This document shows positions 11,250 through 22,356 of a stretch of 64,000 nt of DNA, one piece after another; within the stretch, counting starts at the first letter, position 1, and each line of letters opens with the position of its first letter. The stretch lies in assembly GCA_001655205.1 (NCBI GenBank), contig LPNZ01007402.1, positions 1 through 64,000 on the forward strand. Direction: 5' to 3'. The stretch is from Lenisia limosa. Lineage: Eukaryota > Breviatea. The notes beneath the pieces are model-generated. The model made no database searches. It was not told where the DNA came from and worked only from the letters and a program-made list of their open reading frames with translations. The translations under genes were made by a program, and so were the position numbers.

Positions 11250-14200
11250 ACGAAATACCTTGGGATTTGAGGGTACAATGGGTTCTGCATTTGCTGGGGG
11301 ACTACGGGCGGTTGTGGCTGTTCATAGTTGGGCGGCGCATGGGACGGAGCGGCTGAGTTCACTATCACCTTAAATGTGACTTCACATATGAATTAAGGTT
11401 ATTTTTCTAGATCAAAATCAAATTATTGTCCCATAGATCTGCAGCCTTTTGGAAAGGATCATCTCAATAACGGGTGTTTATTTGGGCGGCTGTGTACCCG
11501 GGTACCTCAGTGGAGACCACAAGGTCATGGGCTGCATTCGGGGCATGGGGTCGCGACCGTACTCGGAAGAACCTCTTGCGCCGCACAATACTGAAATGGG
11601 TCAAGGTATGGAAGGTGGTAACTGAAAAGAATTACAAATGTGAGATCGAATGTTCCACTCTTTACCTAAATAAAGGACTCTACACTAACTACTGATATCA
11701 TCAACATATCTATGGTATGTGATACATATGCTATGATATCATCATTACAAAAGCCCAAGAGACCCACCTGTAAATGCGCTGTTTGCGTGTCCACCCGGTT
11801 CCCCATAAAGTTGAGTACTTCCATCCATCATCTGGGGGTCAGCGGTGAATATCATGTCATCCTTAAAATAACACGATAAAAAAAAGTGTCATACAGAGCA
11901 GCAAAATTGTTCCCATTACCCTCACCTCCATAATCCTCATCAAGAGTCCAAGTAGGAGAGTTCCATCGCCACCCTTTGGGCAGGGTGTCATCCATCATAT
12001 ACGGTCCGCCGTCTTCGTTTGAGTATTGCCTAAGAACAGGTTAGTTACAGGAGGACTTGGGTCCGAAGCAGACTGGGTAATATAAATATTAAAGAAGCTG
12101 GGATTGAAAAAGAGAAATTTAGAGGGGGAAAAAGCACAAGAAGGATGAACGCTTCTGAATGAAAAGGACAATGTCCCTCACCCTCTTTCCGTAAACAGCA
12201 GGTTCTTCTTTGAGAAGCCCTTGAGGGGAATCTTCCGTTCATTTTCGAACATCTCCTCAGTAACCTCAGTGGCCCCATTATCGGGGTCTGGCTTGTAATA
12301 GTCTGAAGTGTCAGTTCTCATGAGCTGTTTTTGAAAGAGGAAAAGGATATTCTATGAAGTGGTAAAAATAATCAGGTTTATCAAGAATACTGAAAGATAA
12401 TACTCTGTCTGTTACCCCCTCAATTCTCAAACCCAAACCCAACCAGGAGGAAGCTCCAAATTGATAGTGGATGACACAGTGAAGGGTTGTGGGACAACAG
12501 TCAGGTTGAAGGACTTGGATTTGTTGGTTGTGAACGTTGATGTGGACTGTAAGGTCAATCACTGATCACCTGAGCAACACTGCGATAGAACCCCCACTTA
12601 CACCCAACACAGTGACCATTTTAGTGCTGATGTTGATTTCGGGAAAGCTCCTGGAAGATTAATCTCACAAATCAAAAAGTAAAACAACTCAAAAGATACA
12701 AATCTTAACTTACAATGAAATTGGACAATTTTTGAACTGAAGGTGGGATATGAAGGCACTGATATCCTAAAGAGTAATAAAAACAGAAACAACTGGACAA
12801 AGCTGACACTTCCATCAGGTATAAAGGTGAAAATAATATCAAAAGGACAATCAATCGAAGCACTCACAGAGTCTGCTTTGAAGTTATCAGTGAAGCCAGC
12901 CATAGAACAGGAATAGGAAGGTTTAATGTTCCTCCATGAGCTGACCTATTCAAATGAATATTGCAACATGAGCAATCTGGGGATACTTCATTTGTGTGAA
13001 ATTAACAACAAAATACGTTCCAAAGGAATTCCCATGCCAACTGCTACGTCGTGGTTGTGCTTCAAACTAATAGTACTTGAACAGTGGACTTTCAACTGAT
13101 GGTGGTGTCACAAACGTACTAACAAAACTCAAAAACCTGCAAGATATACTATTTGGCATGACTACCCCATCCCCCACAGTGGCGTCAGAGCTTGTTGAAT
13201 TGATGATATCGAAACGAGAGGGTACGCTGTCATTGGGCCCTATAACCGCCCTCTCAACCATAGTGTGCAGTACAACTGCATGGTCATTTGGGTTTCTCAC
13301 ATTCCCAAAAAAATAGTAAACTGATACATATTTGACAATCTTTGATTATTGTTTCAAGGTTTTCCGGACCAATGGATATTGTGGATATAAAGCTTAAAGA
13401 TAAAGGCATCTGTGGGACAGTTTAGATCAATAAACTAATATAAACATTGACATGATGTATAGTATAATATGGTTGTGGTGACATTCCATGCCCACTGCTT
13501 CCCTTGATAAAGGTGTGTGTTTTTTTAGTGTTGTCAAAGAAAGGTTCGGGGGCTGGGACTGGGGGGCACATTAGCTCAACTCGGAATGGGTTGGACTTGA
13601 ATGATGGACTGTAAGTGTAACGAAAAATGAACTTATGTTGATCATTTGATCCCCTTCGTCAAAACAGCGTAAAAAGGAGCAATAAAGGAGAGTGACAATT
13701 GGGATGATAAATAACTCACGAGGCAATCTGGACACAGTAGGCTAGAGAGGCGTTGGCATTCTTCATTTTGCTCTGGAACTCAATTGGAGCTTCTGACACT
13801 ACAAAATGAACTCATATCGTAGAGAATCATTCATGGGCAATAATTTGAAATTTTGCCCTTTTATCTGATAGTTATCCAGCAAAGTTATCTGATAAAGGAT
13901 CAAATACGAGGTTGCTAGAGTTTCCCTCTGGTCCAAAAATACGGAATATCTCGATAAATCCTTGACCAATACGGATGTTCCCCAGTCGCAAGAATATACA
14001 TACATAATATATATTAATATTGTTTGACCAGTATAAAATATATTACATGGGATTCCTACGAGAGTAGTTGCGTGCGTTTGAAGGAACGTTGAGTTGGAAA
14101 TTCGTACATCCTTAAATAAGTCAAAAAGCGTTAATTATCCATTGTAGCTCATAAAAACTGACCCACAAACCGGTATTGATGAACAAATCCAAATGACTGC

Positions 14201-15452
14201 ATTGGACAACTTCTTGGGTGTTAATCAGAGCTTCTTTGGACAGAATCCACCGCACTTGGGAACCACATTTGGAACACTACAATTCAATAAACAAAAGTTA
14301 AATCCAAATAGAAAAGCTGTGAATCCCTTTATAATATTATCAAATATAACTCTAAATTTAAGATCCTAAACTCATATGTTTTCTTAGCACCCGGATCATC
14401 CCCAAACTTTAGGAACGGAGGCGGAAGATGTGGTGGTTACTGCAGGAGCTTTCTAGAAGAAGTAAATTGAATCATAAAGACCAAGCTCAATAATATCTAC
14501 CATACATTCCTAAAATACAAGGAATTGGCCATTACCACTGGAGGCAGTATTATTCGACCATCTTCGAACAAGGCTAATGCAGTCCATGCCACCCACCAAA
14601 CAAGGACATCTTCTCTTGCGCCCATCTCGATGATAATTCAGATCTCTACGTTTGCTATGACGACCTCCTTAACAGTCAAATCTTGATACTGATTCAGGCA
14701 CTAACCGTTAGAATGTGTGGTTATTGTGAGGTTGTTTGCGACTGATGTTGAAATGTCATCATCACTGACATCGCTTTCTGAGTCGCTACCCTCTAAGAAA
14801 TGTTAAAATGTAGAGCTTCTAGAAGTATTCCCTAATTTGTTATTAATCAGTCCATTATGGTATTACCCACTTGGAACTGATGCGCTGTAACTGGAATCAT
14901 TGAGATAGGGCCTGAAAAATGAATCAACTATCAATAATCATTGCAAAAGCATCAATAATTACAGAGACCCACCAAGACATGTCGACTTGGTACATGAGTA
15001 TAACTCTCCCATTGCATACCCGCACCCACCAAGACATGTCGACTTGGTACATGAGTATAACTCTCCCATTGAAGCCGGCCCCTTGGTTAGTGATCGTACC
15101 AACCACTTGATCTCCGGGGTAAGCGGTCTGAGCGGTTAAACAAAAATTGCTGTTTAGAGCAAAATGATTTCACGAGATAATATGCTGCTAAATGAGAAAA
15201 GCAATGATAATATTTTGTATAAACTCATAATGTAATACCAACTTGTAAAAAGTCGGAGTAAGCAAGAAAGCTAAATAAAAAAAACAGGTCAGTCATCCTA
15301 CTGTTTGATTCATTGCCCCCCCCCCCACCCCTACCAATTATATCAAGAATTTCAGCTGATGAAAAGCACAAATTCCCCCTTACATTAGTTGTGATATTTA
15401 ATAATGCGTTGATTGGCTTTGGACCAAGGTCTTCATTCGAAAGGTAAACCAT
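11250..15452 (-). CDS. Arrestin-like and DysF-domain protein (possible fusion)
   Basis: Many short exons read leftwards from a probable start near 15452 (MVYLSNEDLGPKP). The exon at about 15115-14990 has YPGDQVVGTITNQG, like the opening strands of arrestin folds. Later pieces include EAPIEFQSKMKNANASLAYC (about 13790-13730) and VRNPNDHAVVL (about 13290), also arrestin-like beta strands. An acidic Ser stretch lies near 14790-14720. After about 12321 the exons clearly encode a DysF pair. DysFN is MFENERKIPLKGFSKKNLLF; then come GWRWNSPTWTLDEDYGG (about 12030-11930), an exon at 11860-11770, and VRRKRFFRVRSR (about 11590). The C-terminus is Pro/Gln-rich. DysF domains occur in ferlins, TECPR1 and peroxisomal peroxins. 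A Met at 12321 could start a separate DysF gene, so the fusion is not proven. DysF part secure; arrestin part moderate. Confidence 0.55.
14967..15071 (-). repeat. 48-bp perfect direct repeat inside an exon, period 57
   Basis: Copies at 14967-15014 and 15024-15071 are identical and separated by 9 bp. The period of 57 keeps the reading frame (NGRVILMYQVDMSWW twice). Each copy carries a GGTGGGT-like potential splice donor. Confidence 0.9.
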
Positions 15453-15976
15453 TGGGAGGAGCTAAGTGGACGTAAATAGCAGATAAATGATAGACGTTGG
15501 ATGGGCACACCAAACAAATTGGGGAAAGCCCCAATTTTTTGTAAATGAGTACAACAGTGCTTTTTCATATGTGTGACCAGTGTGTGTGTGTGATGCTATT
15601 AGAGATGAAATAAAAGGATGGAGTAGAGGAGCCGTAGAAGTTTCACTAACCAATGGAATGGGTTGCTCGCTCGGTCGGTATTATTCTCTCCTCCTATCTC
15701 TTCACAAACTTTTACAAGTATTATTATAATATTTATGTCTTATAAATAATGGGGAGAACCAGAAGAGGCGAAGAAGAGGCCAAAAACTGCCGATTTCGAG
15801 CATATAGCATCAAAATTACTGGGGGATTTATACCAGTTTTTAAGCGAATTTTTTAATTTTTGCCAAATCACTCCATTTGTATAAGCTATTAATAAGTAGT
15901 AGACTGCCTGTATAGACTAATATCAAAACACTTCTTTGACTTCACTCAACCTTATTTTTTTCTCTTATTCGGCGTA
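15453..15976. promoter_or_regulatory. Divergent promoter region, arrestin/DysF gene and Rab8
   Basis: No coding signal. A (GT)n patch lies near 15580-15595. GGGGGATTTATA at 15821 is 144 nt before the Rab8 start and resembles the G-run/TTTATA motif upstream of BCAT and the TLC gene. Confidence 0.4.
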
Positions 15977-17448
15977 ATGTCGGGTTCTAAGAGCACTTAT
16001 GACCATCTTATCAAGCTTTTGATCATTGGTGATTCAGGTACTGTCCTTTGAGAGAGTTCTTCTTGGCTAATTTCCCCTATTCTAGGTGTTGGAAAGTCTT
16101 GTCTGCTTCTTAGATTCTCAGACGATCAGTTTACCCCTTCTTTCATCACAACTATTGGGTACGCCGAGGGACACAACTTTGTTTTTTAATGAACACTATG
16201 TAACTCTCCCCTGTAGCATTGATTTCAAGATTCGTACAATTGACGTCGATGGAAAGAGAATTAAGCTTCAAATTGTAAGCTCTGACACCTTGTCCTCGCA
16301 TTTCTCCATTCCCTTCTTAACCTTCCTGGGTCCTTTCTCTCGAAATCAATTCTATTACACTATACAACTCTTCCCCAATGGCCAAATGTCAAAACCTGTT
16401 TTTCTTCATATCATTTCCTTATGTTCACTTTCACATCTGATTATTTTAGTGGGACACCGCAGGCCAGGTTGGTAAGGGGCCATTTTACTCCTTGTGTGTT
16501 GATAAAGAAATTATATTGTATTGATGCCACTTTCTACCCCGTCTGATTTTGGTTTAGGAACGCTTCAGGACAATCACATCAGGTAAGAATGTACAGTCTG
16601 TTGTTCTTGACCAAGTTTTCTTTTCCTTTACCGAGATATTTTAACTACTGTATTAACATTGTAGCATATTATCGTGGAGCAATGGGAATTCTTCTTGTCT
16701 ATGATGTCACCTGCAGAAGATCTTTTGAGAGTACGTTATAATACATCAGCATTTATGTCGAGATCGGAATCAACCCCCTTCACCCTTCACCCTGTAGATA
16801 TCCGTGGATGGATTCGTAATATTGAAACCCATGCTAATGAGAATGTTAACAAATTACTGGCTGGAACCAAGTGTGATCTCACAGACAAAAAGGTAAAGCT
16901 GGATTATTGAAGTTTTTTTTTTTTTTTTTTTCTNNNNNNNNNNNNNNNNNNNNNNNNNNNNNNNNNNNNNNNNNNNNNNNNNNNNNNNNNNNNNNNNNNN
17001 NNNNNNNNNNNNNNNNNNNNNNNNNNNNNNNNNNNNNNNNNNNNNNNNNNNNNNNNNNNNNNNNNNNNNNNNNNNNNNNNNNNNNNNNNNNNNNNNNNNN
17101 NNNNNNNNNNNNNNNNNNNNNNNNNNNNNNNNNNNNNNNNNNNNNNNNNNNNNNNNNNNNNNNNNNNNNNNNNNNNNNNNNNNNNNNNNNNNNNNNNNNN
17201 NNNNNNNNNNNNNNNNAGGACAACGTCGATAATGCTTTCTTTACCTTGGCAAAGGCCATCAAGGAACGGATGATTGACTCGGAACAAAATGACAAGGTTT
17301 GCGTTAATCCTGTAATCACACATTGGTTTTCTTTAATTTCATGATTTTATTTCTTATTGTTTGAATTGACATGGTCTAGGTGGCAGATAAGCCAAGTTTA
17401 GACGTGACGCAGAAGCCTGCAGGCAAGAAAAATGGCTGCAAGTGCTAA
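15977..17448 (+). CDS. RAB8: Rab8-type small GTPase
   Basis: Membrane-trafficking GTPase acting in Golgi-to-surface or ciliary traffic in known systems. Exons in order: [59 protein letters not shown], the 18-nt micro-exon WDTAGQ (16451-16468), [23 protein letters not shown], then [20 protein letters not shown] with KCD. A gap at 16934-17216 removes the SAK (G5) exon. After it come [17 protein letters not shown] and the tail GKKNGCKC. All visible nucleotide-binding motifs are intact: the P-loop GDSGVGKS (split by an intron), the switch-I Thr, DTAGQ and the KCD of (N/T)KxD (here TKCD). The C-terminus CKC is a double-geranylgeranylation signal. IDFKIRTI and the RabF motifs place it with Rab8/Rab10/RabE. 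Confidence 0.93.
16934..17216. other. Assembly gap in Rab8 after poly-T
   Basis: Run of N following a T21 tract. The exon with the G5 (SAK) motif is missing from the sequence. Confidence 0.95.
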
Positions 17449-17746
17449 CCGATGTGTGTTTTTGAGTGTTCTTTCCTGTTCTTTATGTAATACAGTTTTC
17501 TTTTTCTAGTCTAGTCAGAGATATGAATGAAATCAAGTAGCCAATGAGCTGAGTAGTTAGTCAATTAATCAAAAGAGTCAATTAAGGTTAAATGAAACTT
17601 GAATGAAACTGAGTCAGGATATGAACGCCAGGCGCAAAATTTGCGCTATTTTCCGTTCGAGTTTTTTTTTTTCTCGGCCTCTTTTTTTACTAATACGAAC
17701 CAGAATTCAGTGTATTAATTGTATTTATTGAGCTTGATTCAACAAA
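17449..17746. promoter_or_regulatory. Spacer and PHF5A promoter with E2F-like palindrome
   Basis: Contains GCGCAAAATTTGCGC at 17632-17646, a perfect inverted repeat about 100 nt before the PHF5A start. It is related to the GGCGC/GCGCC motifs of the histone promoter. No gene seen. Confidence 0.4.
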
Positions 17747-18639
17747 ATGGCGAAGCATCGTTAGTGACTCTTCTCTTTTAGCTGTTTTAACTCCGCTTTA
17801 GATCCCGATCTTATTATGTGCCGTAAGCAGCCAGGAATTGGTAGGGTTTGGAGTGATGACAGCTTCTCTCTGTCTTGATTGTCTAATATTTTGTAGCTGT
17901 TGGCCGCTTATGCGAGAAGTGTGATGGCAAATGCGTTATTTGTGATTCTTACGTGCGTCCTACGCTTCTTGTTCGTGTCTGTGACGAATGCAACTTTGGT
18001 GCCTCTCAAGGTGAGATCTCTTGCCTTTCTTAACCCTCTCTCCTCCTGCCATTTAACTAACTTTTTTTAGGAAGATGTGTCGTTTGTGGAGCCCCTGGTA
18101 TTTCAGATGCGTACTACTGCAAAGAGTGTACTCAACTAGAAAAAGACGTTTGAGGGGATTCATAGGGATTGATAGTTCTCATCTAAAGGTTAACCTTGAA
18201 AGTAAGATAAAAAGGAAATGACCAATGACATAAAGATTATGTTGAATTTCTGGTTCTGTTCTGCCCCTTTGCAAGAAGACCTGTTGTTTTTCTTGAAATT
18301 TTTATTAACCACTTGCGCTGCTGCTTATGTCCTCTCTACTGTGTTTCTTGTAATTCTAAGTGATGTTATTTTCTTTATTCAGGAGACTTGATAAGACTTA
18401 TCCACTTAGTTAATTTTCAAGGGCTTTTCTTTGGACTTTGTTTTGTTGTTCCCAATCCTTGTGTTGTCAGTTAACAGAGTCCCCCCCCCCCCCTTTTTTT
18501 TTTTTNNNNNNNNNNNNNNNNNNNNNNNNNNNNNNNNNNNNNNNNNNNNNNNNNNNNNNNNNNNNNNNNNNNNNNNNNGAATCTGGGTACATCTCGAGCG
18601 GATATGTTCTATGAAAGGAAAAAGTGGGGCAAAAAGTAG
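17747..18639 (+). CDS. PHF5A: PHF5A / Rds3, SF3b subunit of the U2 snRNP
   Basis: Zinc-finger core subunit of the SF3b complex, which recognises the intron branch site. Exon 1 is MAKH plus the first base of the next codon. Exon 2 gives [12 protein letters not shown]. Exon 3 gives [20 protein letters not shown], then [13 protein letters not shown]. Exon 4 (from 18072) has [20 protein letters not shown] and EKD. The last exon is split off by a gap at 18506-18578: 18579-18639 reads [19 protein letters not shown] and stop, matching the end of the family. Without that exon the protein seems to end early after EKDV. The short piece between EKD and NLG is probably inside the gap. All CxxC pairs are present. 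Length would be close to the usual ~110 residues. Confidence 0.93.
18506..18578. other. Assembly gap in PHF5A after C/T homopolymers
   Basis: Run of N preceded by C12 and T12 tracts. It hides the boundary of the last PHF5A exon. Confidence 0.95.
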
Positions 18640-18741
18640 TTAGTTTCTGTGCAATTATGTGTTTCTCTCTCTCTGTATTCAGGATAATACAGGCTCTATG
18701 TTTCTAACCAACTAATGGCCTTTTTTTTTTTTTTTTTTTTT

Positions 18742-18774
18742 NNNNNNNNNNNNNNNNNNNNNNNNNNNNNNNNN
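18742..18774. other. Assembly gap after poly-T
   Basis: Run of N following a T21 tract between the convergent PHF5A and DOHH genes. Confidence 0.95.
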
Positions 18775-18825
18775 AAAAACTAGGAAACAAACGGGAAACA
18801 ATTTTTTTAAAAAAATACCATAGAA

Positions 18826-21408
18826 TTAGAGTTCATCACAAATGCGAAGGCCAACAAGACAACTGTCTGAGATGATGGGGTTGGGGTGCTTACTGGTTCT
18901 CTAAACAGTTGATGTACAACTTGGCAGTGGAGATAAACACTGTTCTAGAAGCTTCTATACCTTGAGACACTCAACGCATTTGACTCGATCATCACCAAGA
19001 GAGCAATCAGCAACACTGCCAAGGCTAACCGCACACTGTTAACGTGAAATCACATTCTTCTCAAGCCTCAATTCAATTACATTTTTTATCTTGATATTAC
19101 ATATTTTTAGGTTGGTTCACAAAACAAACCTCGTGACGGGAAACAGGGTGTTCATCAGGATCTTCAACCGCCTAAATAAAGTAAAAAAAAAATAGGTCTT
19201 CCAATGTGAATTGACATGTCACCAGCGAGCTTTGCCAACCTTTATAAGAACGTCTGCAGTCTCAGAGTTGGCCATCTGAGAGGGTAATAAACGGCCTACA
19301 CTATCCCAAAATTTAATCAGACACTAAAAAAGAACCACAAACCTGACCCATAACAAAAGCCAACTCATGACGGTACAAGGGGTCGTCACCCACAGGGCTA
19401 CGACCAAGCTCAGTAATCAAAGCCTAAAGTGTAATCAAAAAACAATGCTGATAATATTTTAATTGAACTTACCTGTGTCGCTTCTCTGGTATTGATATTT
19501 CTCAAGGCAAAGAGGGCTTCAAAACGCTATATGGTCATTCTTAAAATGGTGTATTGAACATAAATCAGATTATCTCTTGTTCCAATCGTCTCACTGTGAG
19601 ACAATGGGGTTTTTGACTAGTTTCAGTAACATTTATGCTGAAAATGCCTAAAAATGGTTTTGCACGATTTCACAGATTTACAAAAATAATTATTTGGCAC
19701 AAGTTCAACCACTATTTACCTTAAATAGACGGTAAAATGCCCAAAAAAAACACCCCAAAAAGACCAAAATTTCAGCCCGATTGAATTGGTACACTCGATT
19801 TTTTTATTTCCAAATGCGGTAGTTTTATCGGCCGGGCGTATATTGTAATCCTTATTAGGAAGGTTGGTTTTGAGAGTACCATTATCAAAAAATTGGTCAA
19901 TGTTTTCAAGGAATTTGGAACTACTGGTCAACTTTGACAATGACAAAGTTGTTTTTTTTCTTTTTTCTTAAAGCCATAGTTATTCTGTTAAGGCAGTTCA
20001 AAAGCTACGCAAAAAAAAGTGCCTTTAGATTGCTTTAAGACCAAAATCAGCAAAAGTTATCCTATTTTTAACAAAAAAAAAATACCTGTCTCAAAAAGAC
20101 ACTTGGGCCCCAAGGGATAGCTTACATCATAAGTTCTGCCTTCTCTGTTGATCAAGCAAGCTTCCAACTCAGCAATAGATCTGAGTAGTCAACCATGAAC
20201 AGTTCCAAAAAACTGTCAAGGTATTTATGTATTGTAATTGTAAAATTTGGTTAGAAAAGACAAACAAGTCTGAACAAACAGGTTCCCTCACCTTCCTTTT
20301 TTGACTGCGGGTGTGGGATCAACTGATGTGAAGATGGTGTTAATATCGTTTCCTCCATTGGCAGCAGTTACCGGGTTAGCTAAATAAATGATTATATTTA
20401 GGGCTTCCTTCTGGTCCGAAAATGCCCGGTAAAATATCGATATTTATCAAGGATTTATCGAGATATTCAGTCTTTTTTGGGACCATAGGAAAGCCCCAAT
20501 TATAGTAGATGATATGGTATGTAATCTATCTCATATTATAATTTTTCCTGAATTCAGTGGTGAGAGAAAAGCAATCAAGGTAAAGTAAAACCCTACCCTT
20601 TCTAATGCGCTCAGCAGACACAAGGCAGGTTGTGAGTACAAGATCTGGTCAATTAGTCAGCTTTAACCTGACCACTTTATACTCCTTCAAGTTAACTAAC
20701 TTGGTAGACCGTCACAAGAAAAATCGCTGTAATTTGATGTTGTGAACTCTAATAACAGACGGGCCTTGAAATGATTCATACAATATTGTAACACTCACCA
20801 CTCACCAGGAGTAGGTGCAACAGAGTACTTATCAAGCATGTCGAGGGTTTCAACGGCTCCAATAGCTCCAAGTGCCTCTGCTGCCTAAGCAATCACATCA
20901 CAGGAAAATATGTTACATTTTTGGCCACAGCTACAAATACAATTAAAATATTATATATCATATATATGTACTAGTGAGAATTTTGATTTATCTTGATACC
21001 ACCAAACCTCATGGCGAACAACATCATTTTCACTGTTGTTATCAAGACACTCACTAAGTTATATTAGAACTGATCCTCAACATTATCCAAATAGCAACTT
21101 CAAAGCATACCAGAGAGTTTTAATAGCCCGACTATCTCCCATCTGTCCACATATGTACGCAGCCTCATGCCTGAAGATGACTTCATTTCCGATATCGGTT
21201 AAGAGAGCTGCATGATTAGATACATTAAAGCCAGCCTACTATTGCAAAGAGCATCGACAGCGTGCTCAGATTTCTCCTGTAGAAGTCTAAAGAGATTGTG
21301 ACAACGTGTGGCTACCCCAGCCTGAGGGTCGATCAAGGTCTGACAGTCTTCAAGACTGAGGGCCCCAACTTTTTTCTCTAGGATGACTTTAATTAAATCA
21401 TCTACCAT
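18826..21408 (-). CDS. DOHH: Deoxyhypusine hydroxylase
   Basis: HEAT-repeat di-iron enzyme that makes hypusine on eIF5A, the final step of that modification. It starts at 21408 (MVDDLIKVILEKKVGALS). Exons then show FRHEAAYICGQMGD (about 21175), VRHEAAEALGAIGA (about 21010-20860), SIAELEACLINREGRTYD (about 20180-20125), RFEALFALRNIN (19526), YRHELAFVMGQM (about 19365), then VSRHECAVSLGSVADCSL and a last exon ending SCLVGLRICDEL. All four His-Glu iron-ligand dyads (HEAA, HEAA, HELA, HECA) are intact. The terminal exon is found by splicing ECLK to RTSKHPNPII across a short intron. One intron (19527 to about 20123) is about 595 nt, far longer than the rest, and a family A element sits in another at 20400. 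Confidence 0.95.
20400..20497. mobile_element. Family A element, divergent copy
   Basis: Starts AGGGCTTCCTTCTGGTCC and ends with the inverted GGACCATAGGAAAGCCCC. The centre is ATATCGATATTTATCAAGGA. Same design as the copies at 26655, 37282 and 50336 but with a GGTCC-type arm. It lies in a DOHH intron. Confidence 0.7.
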
Positions 21409-21660
21409 GATGAGCAGTAAAAAAGAGGCAGAAACTGGCGAGGAGGGGGTGAAAAGGCATTTTGGATCTGACGATCGATAACCTAATACAATAATTATTG
21501 CGCAGCTGAATCGGCCTCTTTGTCTTGAAGTATATTGTTTCTTAAATTGTGTTGTTGTTAACCACATATACGGCTACCTCTTAGTGACTCTCTATCTGTG
21601 AACCTTGTTTCTCTTGAATGTAGCCGGCCTCTCAGCCCACTCTTTGGAAATCTAGCTCCA

Positions 21661-22062
21661 ATGGCACATATATGTAATCAAGGCAGGCTGGATCCACCTC
21701 CTTTCGCAGCCCCTGTCAATATCTTCCCTCGATCTGCCACTGGAAATGTCAATAAGACTTTAATATGGGGTGAGTTTATCTTCAAGTATGAATATGGTTG
21801 ACCAAAATAGGACTAGTTTTAATTGCTTTCTCTGCATTCCTCTTTGTGATTGGAGGGTATGCAATTATTGTAAGCAAGCTCATGCCAGACACCGGCAATG
21901 CAGTCTTAGATTATCTTAAGGTTGACAGGTTAGTTGATAATTGTAATTTTTGATTCTTAAACACTTAGATACTATGTTATAGCCATAGCTGCCTTGATGC
22001 CCATGTACTTTCAATATTGCCACGTTTACTGGGTTTGTCTAAAACTGTTTCGGCATGCTTGA
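21661..22062 (+). CDS. PIGY: PIG-Y-like subunit of GPI-GlcNAc transferase
   Basis: Small ER membrane protein of the complex that starts GPI-anchor synthesis. Exon 1 is MAHICNQGRLDPPPFAAPVN..VNKTLIW. Exon 2 has a transmembrane helix (LVLIAFSAFLFVIGGYAIIV) and TGNAVLDYLK. Exon 3 has YYVIAIAALMPMYFQYCHVY and ends WVCLKLFRHA. Two helices and the terminal KLFRH motif match PIG-Y/Eri1. The protein is about 107 residues versus about 71 in animals because of a Pro-rich N-terminal extension. An upstream in-frame Met at 21598 (MNLVSLECSRP) is possible. It is divergent from DOHH. The assignment rests mainly on topology and the C-terminus. Confidence 0.6.
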
Positions 22063-22272
22063 TGCCTCTTCTGGGAGTTATGGTATGTTTTGAGGGTGTA
22101 GGATGATGTTGTACGAGAGCTGTGTGGCCTTTCTAATGAGTGATTAGTCGTGATTTTGATGTATTTGTTGTAATATTCACAGCAGATATAAATAGCAATA
22201 ACGGTTAAACCTGTACTGAGTATTGATTATGTATGAATTGAAAAAAAATTGTGTTTTGGGAAATTGAAGGTT
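22063..22272. other. Spacer between PIG-Y and H2A 3' ends
   Basis: Convergent 3' flanks of PIG-Y (+) and H2A (-). Apart from the H2A 3' processing signals at its right edge I see nothing in it. Confidence 0.4.
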
Positions 22273-22288
22273 GGTGTTAAAAAACACC
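22273..22288 (-). terminator. Histone 3' stem-loop of H2A
   Basis: On the minus strand GGTGTT-TTTT-AACACC: a 6-bp stem with a 4-nt U loop, 68 nt after the H2A stop. It has the size of the metazoan-type histone stem-loop bound by SLBP. The flanks (CCACAAC before, AACCTTCAATTTCC after) are shared with the H2B copy. Confidence 0.85.
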
Positions 22289-22356
22289 GTTGTGGTAAAA
22301 GGAAACACATAAATGGGAATCCGAAAAAGAGCTGATTAGATCAACAAAGGGAGAAT

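Noticed and set aside
16907-17344. Long open frames across the N-filled gap (also at 2768, 6750, 7096, 43277, 50615)
   Set aside because: They exist only because undetermined bases are read as open. Only the flanking exons are supported.
19716-19946. 76-codon minus-strand frame in the long DOHH intron
   Set aside because: No similarity, codon pattern or splice context that I can support. Kept only as an oddity of the intron.
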